A stretch of 64,000 nt of DNA from Prinsepia uniflora. Its lineage: Eukaryota; Streptophyta; Magnoliopsida; Rosales; Rosaceae. Each line of letters begins with the position of its first letter. The stretch's first letter is position 1. Below the pieces are notes generated by a model, which saw only the letters and a program-made list of their open reading frames with translations, made no database searches and was not told the DNA's origin. Location: positions 62,521,583 to 62,585,582 of the forward strand of contig CM064863.1 of NCBI GenBank assembly GCA_032719365.1, in the 5' to 3' direction. Made by a program: the position numbers and the translations under genes. Below, piece by piece: positions 23,560-36,479 of this stretch.

Positions 23560-23921
23560 GACATGGCAACTGCAGAGGTATTGTCACATAGGATAGGAGT
23601 AGAACCTGTTTGCTCTTCCCCAAAATATACCAGGACAAATTTGAGCCATTTGGCTTGTGTATTTGCTTCACTAGCACTCACTTATTCTGCTTCTGCTGTA
23701 GATAGTGCCACACTATGCTGTTTCACAGAGGCCCATGAAAAGATACCACTATTAGAGGAAAAAGCATATCCTATGGTACTTTTCATGTCATCTTGACTAC
23801 CACTCCAACCTGAGTCATAGTAACCTACCTTCACATACTCTATCCCATAATCCAATGTTCCTTGAACATATCTCAACACCCTTTTAGCAGTTCCATAATG
23901 TTTCTTACAAGGACCATGCAT
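23560..23921 (-). pseudogene. Copia RNase H remnant
   Basis: Minus-strand translation HYGTAKRVLRYVQGTLDYGI, YYDSGWSGSQDDMKSTIGY and SVKQHSVALSTAEAE are the connection and RNase H blocks of Copia pol. The first catalytic Asp context DSDWAG reads DSGWSG, so a key Asp is lost. Confidence 0.85.
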
Positions 23922-24229
23922 GTATCTAGATAGTAGGTAAACATTATATCTGGCCTAGTTGCAGTCAAATAAGGAAAACATTCAACAATCTATCTGTAGA
24001 TACCTTCATCTGCAGCTTCTGATCCATCACTTTTGCATAATCTGTCATTTATTGCAAGTGGTGTACTCAGTGGTTTGCAATCTTGCATTGCAAATTTCTC
24101 TAGAAGGGTTTGTGCATATTTCTTATGATGTGTGAATATGAACTTGTATGTCTGAATCACTCCCATCCCAACGAATTGATGTAACTATCCCAGATCAGAC
24201 ATTTCATACTTCTTCATCATTTCATCCTT

Positions 24230-24905
24230 GAACTCGGCCTTCAGTTGATCACAATTCCCTGTATAAACTATGTCATCCATATAGATTGAGACAATCAGGG
24301 TTCTTCCATCTTTTCTTATCTTCATATAGAGTTGCCTCGCTTGGAATTCTATGATACCCACACTTGATTAAATGAGCATCCATCTCTCTATACCAGGCTC
24401 TGGGAGCTTGCTTCAACCCATAGAGAGCCTTCTTCAGTTTATAAACCTTCCCTGCTTCCATTTGAGTCTCAACCCCATATGGTTTTTCAATATAGACCTC
24501 CTCCTCTAGCTTACCATTTAGGAAAGCTGATTTAACATCTAGCTGGTATAAGTTTCAGCTCTTTTGTGCAGCTAGTGCTATAAGAGTTCTAATGGTGTGA
24601 AGTCGAGCTACTAGTGCAAAGGTTTCATTCAAATCTATCCCAGGTTTTTGGGCATAACCTTTTGTTACCAATCCAGCCTTGTACTTCTGGATTGTCCCAT
24701 CCAAATTAAGCTCGATCTTGTATACCCATTTCACCCTTCTGACAGGCTTGTCACTTGACCTATCTACCAAATCCCAAGTTTCATTTTTCTCAATCATGTC
24801 AATTTCTATTTCCATTGTTGTCCTCCATGTTTTCTCTTTTGCAGCCTCTTCATAACTCTCAAGCTCAATGATAGACATGTGTGACCTAGCATACATATCA
24901 CTCAA
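24230..24905 (-). pseudogene. Copia reverse transcriptase, frameshifted
   Basis: Minus strand: WDLVDRSSDKPVRRVKWVYK, KYKAGLVTKGYAQKPGID and ETFALVARLHTIRTLIALA, then after a stop at about 24554 KVYKLKKALYGLKQAPRAWY. The catalytic YMDD is intact (plus coordinates 24272-24283) but sits in another frame after a frameshift near 24310. Confidence 0.87.
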
Positions 24906-25250
24906 ACTTCTAAGTTTGACAGGTGTAGAACTGAATATGGTACTCTAACTGGTTCCAAAATCCATAGGCACAATTTGCTGCTAATCAGATGTTTAATCTT
25001 CACCACTTGATTCCTCATACTCCATTTCAAACCCTACTGGAGTAGTCACATTCACCTCACTGTTTGATTCCTAATTCCACATTACTGTCTCATTGAAAAC
25101 CGCACTCCTTGAAACCATCACCTTCTTGGTTTTCAAAATATAGACCATATAGCCTTTTTCACAATTTCCATATCCAACAAACACACCTTTGATGGAAAAG
25201 TCATCAAGCTTCTATATTAACTGAGTGGGAATATGAATGTAACACACTAA

Positions 25251-25811
25251 TCAAAACACTCTTAGGTGTTTTACTCCAGGCTTTCTTCCACTGAACACCT
25301 CAAATTGTGTTTTTCCCTCCACTGCCTTTTTTGGGCACTTGTTAAGTAAGTACACAACTGTGCTTACTGCTTCACCCCAAAATTCATAGGGAATCTTCTT
25401 ATCATGAAGCATGGACTCGGACATTTCCACCATTGTCTTGTTTTCCCTCTCAAAAACTCCATTTTTCTGAGAAGAGTAAGCCATTGTCAGCTGCCTTTCA
25501 ATCCCTTCAGTTTCACAGAATTCCAAGAACTCAGTTGATGTTAATTCTCCTCCTCTGTCACTTCCAAACTTCTTGATCTTATAACCACTTTCTAACTCCA
25601 CCATGGCCTTGAATTTCTTGAATACATTGAACATACTTGACTTGTATCCTAAGAAATAGATCCAACAAATTCTATATAGACCATCTATGAATGTTACAAA
25701 GTATTTGTTTCCTCCCATTCTCTCTATCCGTATAGGACCACATACATTAGTATGAATGAACTCTAATGGACTTGATGCTCTCCATGCTTTCCCCTTATCA
25801 AAACATTCCAC
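25251..25811 (-). pseudogene. Copia integrase core
   Basis: Minus strand, 187 codons open. SPLEFIHTNVCGPI has Asn where the first catalytic Asp of the DDE triad is expected. FGSDRGGEL (second Asp) and NGVFERENKTMVEM (Glu) are present, followed by YLLNKCPKKAVEGKTQFE. This is the best preserved coding piece of the element, but it is catalytically dead as read. Confidence 0.87.
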
Positions 25812-26171
25812 ATGTTGTTTTCCAGCAATGCATCATTCGCAGACGTCTCTGTGATCTTTCAGTTTAGAGAGCTGCCACCATGTCCTATGATTGCAGTCTC
25901 ATCAAACTAGAATAGTTTAGATGACCAAATCATCTGTGCCAAAGCCAAGCATTACCTTTTACCATGGCTTTCCTTGCTACTGTATTGACATGTTCCAAAA
26001 AAAAGTGAGAAACATCTGTTTCCCAGCATTGGAATTGGGCCAATCTTCTGTGTGAAACCTTCATCTTCATATATTTCCACCCTTCTATTCCCAAAAGTGA
26101 GATGATACCTATGCTCAATCATTTGGCCAACACTAAGTAGATTTGCATCCAAACTAGGGACTAGCATCACT

Positions 26172-26396
26172 TCATGAATCTGCCTCTTTGCCATTTTTAG
26201 TGTTGATATCCAATGTGCCCTTTTCTAACACTTGTACCAATTTTCCTATTCCCATTTTAACCTTTGATGTCAAGTATGTGTCCACATTTATTAGCAATGA
26301 TTCATATGAAGTCATATGGTTGCTACATGCACTATCAACATACCAATCACCCATATCTTTGGTCATAGTGGCAGCATTGCAAGCATAGGACGTCAC
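26172..26396 (-). pseudogene. Copia protease region
   Basis: Minus strand WYVDSACSNHMTSYESL matches the Copia protease WxxDSGASxHMT motif, with Ala in place of Gly after DS. The pre-integrase region follows in a different frame (SLDANLLSVGQMIEHRYHL). Confidence 0.82.
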
Positions 26397-26461
26397 TGCA
26401 TCATTTTCTTCTACATTCCTTGCTAAGTTAACTACTGATTTAGGATTAGTCTCGCCTTGCT

Positions 26462-26535
26462 TTGCAGGACAATCCCCTGCTAAATGTCCTGACTTATTAC
26501 ATTGGAAACACTTTTTCCCTTTATACCAACAATAA
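26462..26535 (-). pseudogene. Copia gag zinc knuckle
   Basis: Minus strand CFQCNKSGHLAGDC fits CX2CX4HX4C. Confidence 0.82.
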
Positions 26536-26652
26536 CCCTAGTGATGCTTTTTCATATCTCTTACACTTAGGAATACTAGATTCTGATCTTCCTTCCTCAC
26601 TATTCTGGTTGTTTGGCTTTCCAGAATTAGACTTCAAGTTCCTATTTTTCTT

Positions 26653-27324
26653 TTAATTTCTTTTCCATCTCCCTTGATTTGCATTCCTGTGTCCCTTTGA
26701 ATTCGCAGATAGTGCAGAGAATGCCTTATCCACATTTACATTCTCATCATCATGCATTTCTAATCTTTGATTAAATACTCTAATAGAAGCCACTATGTCT
26801 TCTACCACAATTGTATCAAGGTCTCTAGTCTCCTTAATGATAGAGATAATAGAGTCATAGGATTTTATCAAACTGATGATAATTTTCAGTGCTAGACGTT
26901 TTTCAGATATATCTTCCCCATAGATTTTTATCTGATTCACAATGTCATATAGTCTAGACAGATATACACTCAATGACTCATTATATTTCATCCTATTGTA
27001 CTCGAAATCTCTTCTTAAGGACTAAAGCTTAACAGCTCTTACCTTCATACCACTTCTATATTCTCTTCTCAGCAGATCCCACACTAACTTTGCCTTTTCT
27101 TAATTTTAGATCTTAGAGAAGATCGTATCAGCTACTGATGTTTGTATTAGTCTCAGGGCCCTTGCATCCCTGATGTAATCAACTCGTGTTGGCAAGTTGA
27201 TGACTTCACCAACTTCATTCCTCTCTTTGTTCAAGCCTACATCGACGTATTCCCAGAGATCTTCTGCTCTGAGAATCATCCTCATCTTGATGCTCCATAA
27301 TTCGTAGTTACTGTCATTGAACAC
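26653..27324 (-). pseudogene. Copia gag (DUF4219/UBN2 type), broken
   Basis: Minus strand FNDSNYELWSIKMRMILRA and EYVDVGLNKERNEVG, then RDARALRLIQTSVADTIF, and after stops YNESLSVYLSRLYDIVNQIK and LALKIIISLIKSYDSII. This is the standard gag of plant Copia elements. Stops near 27105 and 27022 break it. Confidence 0.84.
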
Positions 27325-27416
27325 ATGAGCTCAGAGCTCCACTCCAGTAGCTCCAGTACCAACCATGTTATCCGTACTTCACCGTTCACGTCCCTGAACA
27401 AGATCTAAGATCGCCC

Positions 27417-27427
27417 TGCTCTGATAC
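27417..27427 (-). other. Primer-binding site of the reverse Copia element
   Basis: The minus strand reads GGTATCAGAGC just inside the LTR boundary at 27430, the usual tRNA-Met-type primer site. Confidence 0.75.
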
Positions 27428-30136
27428 CCTCTTGGTGATCGGCAATGGAGTATCTTCTAGCTCAGGTAACCTTCTTTACTTACCAACATAGCACCACTAG
27501 CTGAAACGTTTGGAGAAGAAAATATGCCCTGCCCGTCGAGATTTGGCCCGACGCACCCATAATTGCGGGTAAAAGAGTCTTAGCCCGGCGGAACCAGTGA
27601 GCCTCGCCAGGAAAACCATGAGTGGGAGGTTTTGCTCTTTGGCGCACCAAAGAGGAGTAGTTTTCTCGATGGGTGGTCAACCTCTGCCGGGCAAGGGTTC
27701 ATTAACGGCAAATCTGGTGCGCCGAGCAAAGTATTTTCGTTGACTTGCGGGAGGAAAAATTTTGGCGTGAAGGTGTATCCACGTCTATTGTTTGCCTGGC
27801 GGGTAATTGGCGCCTATTGTTTTACTATTGGTGCTCATTTTTCCATAGCAGATTCATTTCTTCATCTTCTTTCTCATTTACTCTCCCATTATTCACTCTC
27901 TCACTTACTCTCATAATCCTTACATAATATCATCATCAATTCATCATCACTTCATCATCACTACTTCACCTAAAGTTTAATGATTTTATTTTATGTTTTT
28001 TATTTTTTGATTTTTATTTGTTATTATAAACTAGAATTATTTTTTGTTTTAGTTAATTTGTGGTTGATTTGAAGGATTACTTATAAAATGTATGTGTATT
28101 TTCTTATCAATTTAATTTTGCTCAACAATTTGAATTTAATTATGATTGAAAATTGTGATATATTGTGAAAAATGCTTATAAATCTGGATATTATTGTGTT
28201 ATGGAATTTTGGTTTATCCGTTAACGCAAAGTTAATCGGGTTGATTAACTTTATATAACGAAATTCGATATAAAACCTTAGACCAATTTGAGAGTTAAAG
28301 AATCGGATTAATTGACTGACTTTTGAATTGTCCATTTATCGGCACAGTTTGGGAGTGGACAACTATGTATTGTCTAGTTTGCTGTCTATGTGGTTAGGTT
28401 TGGATCGTGGGAATTCGGTTTATATCCCTTTACTATTCTCCGAATGCATACTAGATATTTGTTTAAAATATCTAAGTCGTGTATTTGGAGAACTTTAGGG
28501 TGATGCTGCTGAAATTTCCCTCGGTCGAAACTTCGTCTCGTAGGTCACAAACTATACAGCACAAAATGTGCACTCTTGAATGAGATATGGCCAAATCACC
28601 AGAGGCATAAGAAGACGAGCAGGGTCTGGAATGGTATAGAGTCAGAAACTATATAATTATCTACTTACATTCATTCTGTTTTGTGGAAGAAGGCATAATG
28701 GACAAAAGCAGGATGCAAATGTTGGATAGATCTTCTGATCAGTATTTGGATGGGATTGACAGCTTCATCGCTTTTGCACGTAGTCACTGTAGTGATCCAA
28801 GGCGCATATTATGTCTGTGCCATAAATGTAACAACTGTTTTTGGATGTCGCTCAGTGATGTCCATTTGCATCTTGCACGGAACGGGATTGTACATAACTA
28901 CACTAATTGGACTTATCACGGTGAACAGAATTTTACTGCATCGGCATCTTCAGTTCACGGGAACCATCAACATGATAGTGATTCGGATAATCGGTGTGAT
29001 AATGATCAATTTGTTGAGATATGAACCGATATTTTTCCCCCTTCATCTTATGATATGGATGAGGTTGCCCCTAGGTTTCAACCCGAAGAGTCAGGCCTTC
29101 ATTACGAAAGGTTGTTGAAAGATGTTCAGCGAGAATTATACCCTGGTTATAAATCATTTTTGGTTCTAAGGGCAGTTGTAGAATTGATGCACATGAACGT
29201 TGAGTATAACAAAACGAACAAGCATTTTGATAACATGATAGACATGGTCATCTGAATACTCCCTGAAGATAACAGTCTCCCTAATATCAATATAACTCGA
29301 AGAATCTTTTGAAGGATCTTGGTTTAAGGTATGTGAAGATTCATTCATATACAAACAACTATGCATTGTTTTACGGTGAATTCGAGCATTTCAACAAATG
29401 TCCTGTGTGCAATGAGCCTAGGTTTCGAAAGAATAAGATTCCGAATAAGGTGTTGCGTTATTTTCCATTGAAGCCAAGATTACAAAGATTCTTCATGTCT
29501 TCTCACACAGCTCGTGATATGAGATGGCACAAAGATGAGCGCACTGATGACGATTAACTAAGACATCCAGCCGGTGGAGATGCATGGAAGGAATTAGATA
29601 AGATGTATCCCGATTTTACGTCAGAGCAAAGAAATCTCAGATTAGGATTTTCTATTGACGATTTTAATTCTTTTGGAAGTTTTGCAAGAAGATGGAGCAC
29701 CAAGGGCTATCTTGCTTGTCCAACATGTGGACAAGACACAATGTAACGACCCGGAAATTCGAAAAAAGGAAAATTTGGAAATTTAGAAGGAAATGACGAT
29801 TTTGCCCCTAGTTATAAGGGTCAAAAGTTGACTTTTTGATCAGAACACTTTTTGGACTTTCTAAGAGACGGTTGAATAGGTCTCGGGACGCTGAATCGGT
29901 AGACAGGCGGCATGCATCAATCAGAGGTCGGATGTGAAAGTTGTGGGTCTGCAAAGACGAGGGGCATTTTGGTAATTTTGAAGGTAAGGGTAAAATGGTA
30001 ATTTTGGTTGGGCTAAGATTTGATGATTCGGCTGCTTTGGTGAGTCATGCCGGTTTGTGAGTGACACATGTCACTATGCAGATGACAATTAGTGGCCTTG
30101 ATTGCTATCTGATATTTGGATATATATGTGCTTGAA

Positions 30137-30138
<2 letters not shown>

Positions 30139-30177
<39 letters not shown>
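30139..30177 (+). repeat. (TG)n microsatellite
   Basis: About 19 TG units inside the solo LTR. Confidence 0.9.
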
Positions 30178-30179
<2 letters not shown>

Positions 30180-32220
30180 TCCCTCAAACAAAACCAGAGC
30201 ACGAACACACATCATAAGTGATCTCAGGTGACATTTGAACTCTTAGGCTAGGATTTTGAGGAATTAAATGAAATTCAGAGAGGGAAAACAAGGAAATTAG
30301 AAGTGACCGATCATCTGGAACTGTACAGGGAACCCGAAACCCCACCCAAAAACTTGAATTCGAAATTGGAATTTTGGGCGGTGAGGAAGGAAACTGAACA
30401 TCAATTGAGTCTTCTGAGATTGATTGGGGTGTAATCATCTCAAATTTGAAAAGGAATGACACAAAAATGGGCAAGAACACACCTGGTGACTGTTCTGAAA
30501 TCCCATGGTTGAGTTCGAAAAATTACGGGTAAGATGGACTCAAATTGATCTAGAATTCTTGCTTATAATGAAGATATGATACTTCCTATGTGATTAATTG
30601 AAGGAAATGGCTTGAGATTGGGTGGAACCCGATGAAGAACCCATCGGATTTTCACTTTGAGTCGAGTGATTTGGGGCCCAATTTCATTAAATCAACGATA
30701 TAGATCCAGAATTAAGCTTACTTCGATGCATATTAATGTTTGAATTGTCGAAAATGAAGTCGAATTGACTGAGAACTAACCAGGTTGTATCGCGGGTTTT
30801 AGACCCGTTTGCAGGGAAGTCGGGTTAAGAAGATGAATAGTGCACTGCACTGTAGCAGGCGTGTGGCACCCACGCGCAGCTACTCACGGCGGGGCGTGAG
30901 GGCGCGTGGTAGGTTATCTCGAGTTGAGTTCAACATGAAACTTGTTCCTTTTAATGTAACAAACATTTTGGCATTGGTTTCGAGTCGATCAGACATCGTT
31001 TCGATAAGTTTCAAGGGTCCGAAGTGTTATGTTTTGTTTTTAAATTTGTATTTAATTCCCGAAAATTTATGGGAAGTTAATATGATCCTAATTGAGTCAT
31101 TAGTGACCCTTAAGGATCATTTTGGACAGGATGGGATTCCTGGAAAATGTCGAAAAATAAGGAAAGGCGTGCAGCTCGGAAAGCGAGTGATATGGACGGT
31201 GTGTGAGTGGCTTTTGTTTTCTACCCAGAATGCATGCATATATGTTTTAAATGCTTTATTATATACTTAGACATGATTTTGTATGATTAATGTTTCGATA
31301 TGATGATTTCCGGATTTTGGGAATATTATATTGTTTTATATGGTTTTGAGCACGATTTTCGAGAAAACTGTGAAACTGCTATTTTGGGCGAAGGCCCGGG
31401 GATTTGAGATTGGTTTTGACTCTGATTATGAGTTAGGGATTGAATTGATGATTTTCAATGCTTTTTGGATATATTTTATGGATTTATGTGAAAATGGTAA
31501 CTGAAGTTGCAGTTGCACGGATTTGCGTGAAAATGATATTTTGGGCTTGAAACCCAATGGAAATGTGATTTGCTTGGATTGATATTTCCATGTGATTACA
31601 TGATGATATTGATGGTTTTCGGATTTATGAAATAATCGGGACTCTGGTTTCACGGATTTTGAGGAAACTATGTTTTGGGCTGAGGCCTTGTGTTGAAAAT
31701 GGTTTTGATTTCAAATGCAACTGTTTTTCACTGGTTTTCATGGTGGTGATATGTTGTGGATATTTAGGGCTTTCGGGTGGGAATATGTTTCCCCCGGAGT
31801 GCTCCCTGTGTTATGGATATTAGGGCTTCCGATTGGGAATGTGTTTCTTCGGAATGAACCCTGGAGATAACGCTAGCCTCCGGGATGGGATGTGTTCGCC
31901 CGGAGAGGTCACGTAGCACGGTCTATTATCGTGCAGCCGAGGGAGGCTCGACTCAGATCAGATGTGCTGGATTATATGGAGATCAGTCGATGACGTGTTC
32001 ACGACGATCTGGATTGTCGGCTGGTGATGTGTTCACAACGACATGCTCGGTTTTGAGCGGTCCTTAAGCCTATTGATTTGCACGCATTGTAGGGATAACG
32101 TGACTATGAGATTGGATATGGAAATGAGTCCCGTGGTTTTATTGAGATTTGTGATTTATAAACATTTGTGCCCAGATATATTTAACTCATGATTTATGAT
32201 ATGCATGCATGTTTGTGAAA

Positions 32221-32307
32221 CTGGAGGGTGAGAATGTATTTTGATAAATGTATTTCTAAAAGTTTGTTTTTTCCACTCACACCTTTTTTGTTTTATTGAC
32301 CCTCCAG
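32221..32307 (+). other. Conserved LTR stem, copy in solo LTR 29742-32478
   Basis: CTGGAGGGT (32221-32229) pairs with ACCCTCCAG (32299-32307). Confidence 0.75.
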
Positions 32308-34559
32308 GTCGTGGCGTAATGATCGAGGCTATTCAAGAGGTGGAGGCATGAGTGGGCACAGGTGCGGTTATCCCTTGTTTGGTAAGTGCTAAGGGTAAAT
32401 TCATAACTTCAGTTGACTTGTCAGACGGGAGCAGGACATGACACGGTTATCTATGTCCTTCAGGGACGGGTCCTGTCACACAACATCCTTATGGAACGCA
32501 TCAAAGGTATGTTATATTGGCGCAAGAAGATTTCTACCCTGGGATCATCAATGGCATTTGTAGTCTGACTCATTGGATGGTAAAACAGAGTTATGGGCAC
32601 GACCAAGAGAGAAGTCCGGTGAAGAGATATTGGACATCTTAAAAAATATTCCCACTTTCATCACAAAAGGCCTAAAACCTAGTGAACAGGAAAATTGGAC
32701 GAAAAAAAGTATATTGTTTCGGTTGCCGTATTGGTCAAAATTGAAAATCAGGCACATCGCGAATCCCATGCATATTGAGAAGAATGTTGCTGATAGTTTT
32801 GTTGGAACAATTTTACCTATTAAGAGGAAGTAAAAAAACACCAAAAAAACTCGTCTTGTTATGCAAGAGATGGGCATTCGGTGACATTTGTGGCCAAAAG
32901 TTGAGAATGGCAAATAGATCATGGCTCATCCAGGTTATACATTTACACTTGAGAATAAGAAAAAAAATTCTTAAGTGATTGCAGAGTGTGAAATTCCCTG
33001 ATGGTTATCCATGCAACATCTCCCGAAATATTAGCACTGATGGCAGCACCCTATCTGGCATGAAAAGTCACGACTATCACGTTTTGTTACAACGACTTAT
33101 TCCGATTGGCATTTAGCCTTATTTTGGAGCCTAAATTTATTGAGACAATAGTTTATTTGTCTAAATTTTTCCAGATACTGTGTGCGAAGTAACTAGCAAG
33201 GTTGGACCTCGAATCAATTAAAGAGGACATTATCTATATCATGTGTCGGCTTGAGCAAATATTTCCACCAGCAGTCATTGATGTAATGGTTCATCTACTA
33301 ATATATCTTCTAGATGAGGCAATGCAAGCTGGCCCGATTCAATTTCGTTGGATGTATCCAATCGAAAGGTATAAGCTATTCCTAATACTGGTATTATGTC
33401 CTTAATATACTGTTCATATTTAAATCATTTTGTTTATTTCATTGCAGAATGTTAGGTACCTACAAGCGGTACGTCCGCAACAAGACACGTCCCGAAGGTT
33501 CTATAGCGGAGGCATACATTGTAAAAAAGTCACTTACATTTTGAGCAATGTACCATCGAAATGTTGAAACTTCTTTCAACAGGACCTCGCAAAACGACGA
33601 TGGTGGTCAATATCTAGAGTCTCTATCTGTATTTTCCTAACCCGCAAAACCGTTCGACAATGGTCCAGTCTCAGAGCCCTTTATTGATTATGACATGGCA
33701 GTGGCTCATTGGTTCATATTGAACAGTTGTGATGAAGTCTGGCCGTTCCACGACCAGCACAAGGCATTAATGAAGGCCCAACATCCTTCTATTTGGGAGG
33801 AAATGGACAAACAATTGTTTCTACATTGATTTTCCGCACATGTAAGTCAAATATTGTATCAAATTATTTTGAAATGAACCAGGGTAACACTGTGTGTTTT
33901 CGTATCAGATGGTACAGTTGAGAACTGACAACTTGCCCATGTTCTGCAAAGAATTGATGCAGCTTACAATTGGCCCATTTCGAGGAGAAACATACGCTGG
34001 TTGTTACATCAACGGAGTTAAGTTCGTGTGCGCAGAGCATGATGACAAGTTGTCTACTCAACATAATGGGGTGAAGGTATTTTATGCGGACCGCAAGTAT
34101 TAAGTGTGGTGAAGGTATTTTATGCGGGCCGCAAGATAGTAGTCTTTTTCAAGTGTCATTGGTTCGATACGAACCCAAGTATCCCTAGCAGGATCATCAA
34201 ATATTATTTATGTACCTCTGTCAACACAAACATCTGGTGATTTGAGAGTGATCCATACATCCTAGCTAGTACAGCGAAACAAGTCTTCTACGTTGATAAT
34301 CCAAAAGTTAGTGCTGGTTGGAAAGTAGTTGAGATAGTGAAGCATAGAAACATTAGAGACTTGGAGGACCGGCACCATGACGATGGTGGAGAAACAAAAA
34401 ATGACGATTTTGTTTACCAGTAGGATTCCTCAGCACCCGCCATAAATGTGGAAGGAGTACGCACCGACGACCTCACCCCACCAGTTGCGATTGATGACAT
34501 TTCTATTGATCTCGGTACCTTAGAACGAATTGAATGTGACCCTGAGTAAATATATATTA

Positions 34560-34930
34560 ATTATAATCATATATATTGATTATAAGGTAATAATTTAATT
34601 ATATTGGGTATATAAATACACCTTGCCCGGCGTATCCCATGAATTCGCCGAGCAAGGTAGTTTTATGAATTTTTTTCTTTTTTGGTTTTTGTTGTTAAAT
34701 ATTACTTATTTGTTACATATATATGTTCATATTTATAATAATATATTTTAATATGCAACATATGTTAATTATAATCATATATATGTAATGTATATGAATT
34801 ATAATCATATATATTAACTATAATGTAATAATTTAATTATATTAGGTATATAAAAACACCTTGCCTGACGCATCACATGTGTTCGCCGAGCAAGGTAGTT
34901 TTATGAGTTTTTTTTTTTGTTTTTTGTTGT
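34560..34930. repeat. Duplicated segment with near-palindromic CACTA motif
   Basis: Two copies, about 238 bp apart, of an AT-rich stretch ending in CCTTGCCCGGCG...CGCCGAGCAAGG (about 34620-34662) or its variant (about 34858-34900). The arms are complementary and match the GC-rich subterminal repeats at the transposon ends. Confidence 0.7.
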
Positions 34931-34946
34931 TAGGTATTAATTATTC

Positions 34947-35900
34947 GAGTAATCCAATCATCCACATTAATGAGAAACACTCATAGATCATCTTCGTGAA
35001 ATTTTACAGAATTTCGAAGTTCTGAGATTGGGTTACGGTGGGAAACGAATCGATGGTAACAAATTTTCGTTTGTTTATCCATGGCCTTTAAGTGTTAAAA
35101 CGTCACTATTTTCGACATGCAAGGTTTAGATACCCGTATCACAAATTGAACGGTCGCATTTGTCAATTTCACTCATTAGCATATTGATCGAACCCAAAAA
35201 CAAAGATTAGTATTGAAGTTCCTTTAAAAGTTCTAAATGTTAATGAGTTTGATGGTTTTAGGATTTTCTCTAAATTTGTCTTCATGGTTCAAGTAATCCA
35301 ACCATCCATATTAATGAGAAACACTCATAGATCATCACCATGAAATTTTACCGAATTTCGACATCCCGAGATTAGTTTATGGTGCGAAACGAATCGACGA
35401 TAACAAATTGTCGTTTGTTGATCCAAGGCCTTCAAGTGTTCAAAACGTCGTGATTTTCGACAAGCGAGGCCTCGATACGCCATATCACAAACTGAACGGT
35501 CGAATTTGTCAAATTCACTTGTTAGCATATCGATCGAACCCAAAAACGAAGATTAGTATTAAAGTATCATTCAAAAGTTCTAAGTGTTATTGAGTTTGAT
35601 GGTTTTAGGATTTTCTCTAATTTTTATTCATGGTTTGAGTAATCCAATTGTCCACATAATGGAAAGCACTCATAGATCATCTCTATAAAATTTTACAGAA
35701 TTTTGACGTCCCGAGATTAGGTTACAATGCGAAACGAATCGACGGTAACAAATTGTTGTTTGTTGATCCAAAGCCTTTAAGTGTTCAAAACGTTGCGATT
35801 TTTGACAGGCGAGGTCTAGATACGCTGTGTCACAAACTGAATGGTCAATTTTTTCAAATTCACTCATTAGCATACAAATCGAACCTAAAAAGTGAGACTA
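34947..35900. repeat. Three tandem copies of a unit of about 345 bp
   Basis: Units start GAGTAATCCAAT or AAGTAATCCAAC at 34947, 35291 and 35637, with the third unit incomplete. Units 2 and 3 each keep a similar open frame on the minus strand (35325-35543 and 35670-35873, sharing RFEHLKALDQQTTICYRRFV). No known domain is recognised. Confidence 0.82.
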
Positions 35901-36059
35901 TTATTGTACACTTGGCCCTGCAGATGGGTTATATTCGCTGGACGGGATGAAATTTCGTGAAAATTCAAAAATTCTGCCAAAAGTTTCTCGAAAAATTGAA
36001 ACTACCGCCCAATGTTGCCCCGTGAATAATTAAAGTATGCCTGACGGATGGGTACGCTG

Positions 36060-36430
36060 GGCAAAGTCCCCGACTCACTTATAACAGCTGCGACCTTTCC
36101 CTTTCCTTCTTCCTCTTCATTTTTGCAAACACATCCATTACAGCCGCGACCCTCCTCTCTCTGCAACTCATCCCAGCCACCCTCTCTCACTCCCTCACTC
36201 AACTCCCTCTCTCACTCAGCTCACCCCTTCACTCAACTCCCTTTCTCACTCACCCCAATTTCCAAAACCAAACCCCTAAACATTGAACCCAAAGACCCAC
36301 GACCCACCACCCACAACCCAAAACCCCAAAATCGGACCACTCATCTCGCTCATCTCACTCTCTCTCTTTCGCTCTCGAGCTCCTCACTCTCGCCTCCTCA
36401 TTGTAAACCCTCAATCTCATTTTTTATTTT
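36060..36430 (+). promoter_or_regulatory. CT-rich leader-like region before the second CACTA gene
   Basis: Strongly pyrimidine-rich on the plus strand (runs of CTCTCTC, CTCACTC). Such CT-rich stretches are common in plant 5' leaders. Its open frames are low-complexity and not supported as protein. Confidence 0.4.
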
Positions 36431-36479
36431 TTTTATTAAATGTTATATTGGATTGGATTGATTTCTGGATTAATTGATA

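Larger units (their letters stand above)
29742..32478 (+). mobile_element. Solo LTR inside the CACTA transposase
   Basis: Starts TGTAACGACCCGG, ends GGGACGGGTCCTGTCA, flanked by CACAA on both sides (29737-29741 and 32479-32483). 2737 bp. Conserved stem at 32221-32229/32299-32307. Confidence 0.93.
28683..34547 (+). pseudogene. CACTA transposase (TNP2/TNPD type), broken and split by an LTR
   Basis: Pieces in order: transposase-associated domain (28698-29020; DKSRM, YLDGIDSFIAFA, CLCHKCNNCFW, HLARNGIVHNYTNWTYHGE); linker (29055-29250; YERLLKDVQRELYPGY); TNP2 core (29309-29741; ALFYGEFEHFNKCPVC, VLRYFPLKPRLQRFFMSS, DMRWHKDERTDDD, LACPTCGQDT); after the solo LTR at 29742-32478 the core resumes (LPYWSKLKIRHIANPMHIEKNV, 32720-32790); a DUF4218-like part (33470-33540; GTYKRYVRNKTRPEGSIAEAY); and a DUF4216-like tail (about 34140-34400). 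It would bind and cut the transposon ends. Multiple stops make it inactive. Confidence 0.87.

Noticed and set aside
30809..31270. 153-codon plus-strand open frame in solo LTR 29742-32478
   Set aside because: No domain. The matching regions of other LTRs are not open in the same frame.
29742..32478. Possibility that the solo LTRs are independent non-LTR or MITE-like elements
   Set aside because: The same sequence family stands directly before a primer-binding site at 3307 and 58527, which identifies it as LTR.
36048..36461. 137-codon Pro/Ser-rich open frame
   Set aside because: Low-complexity CT-rich DNA with no domain; more likely a leader region of the second CACTA gene.
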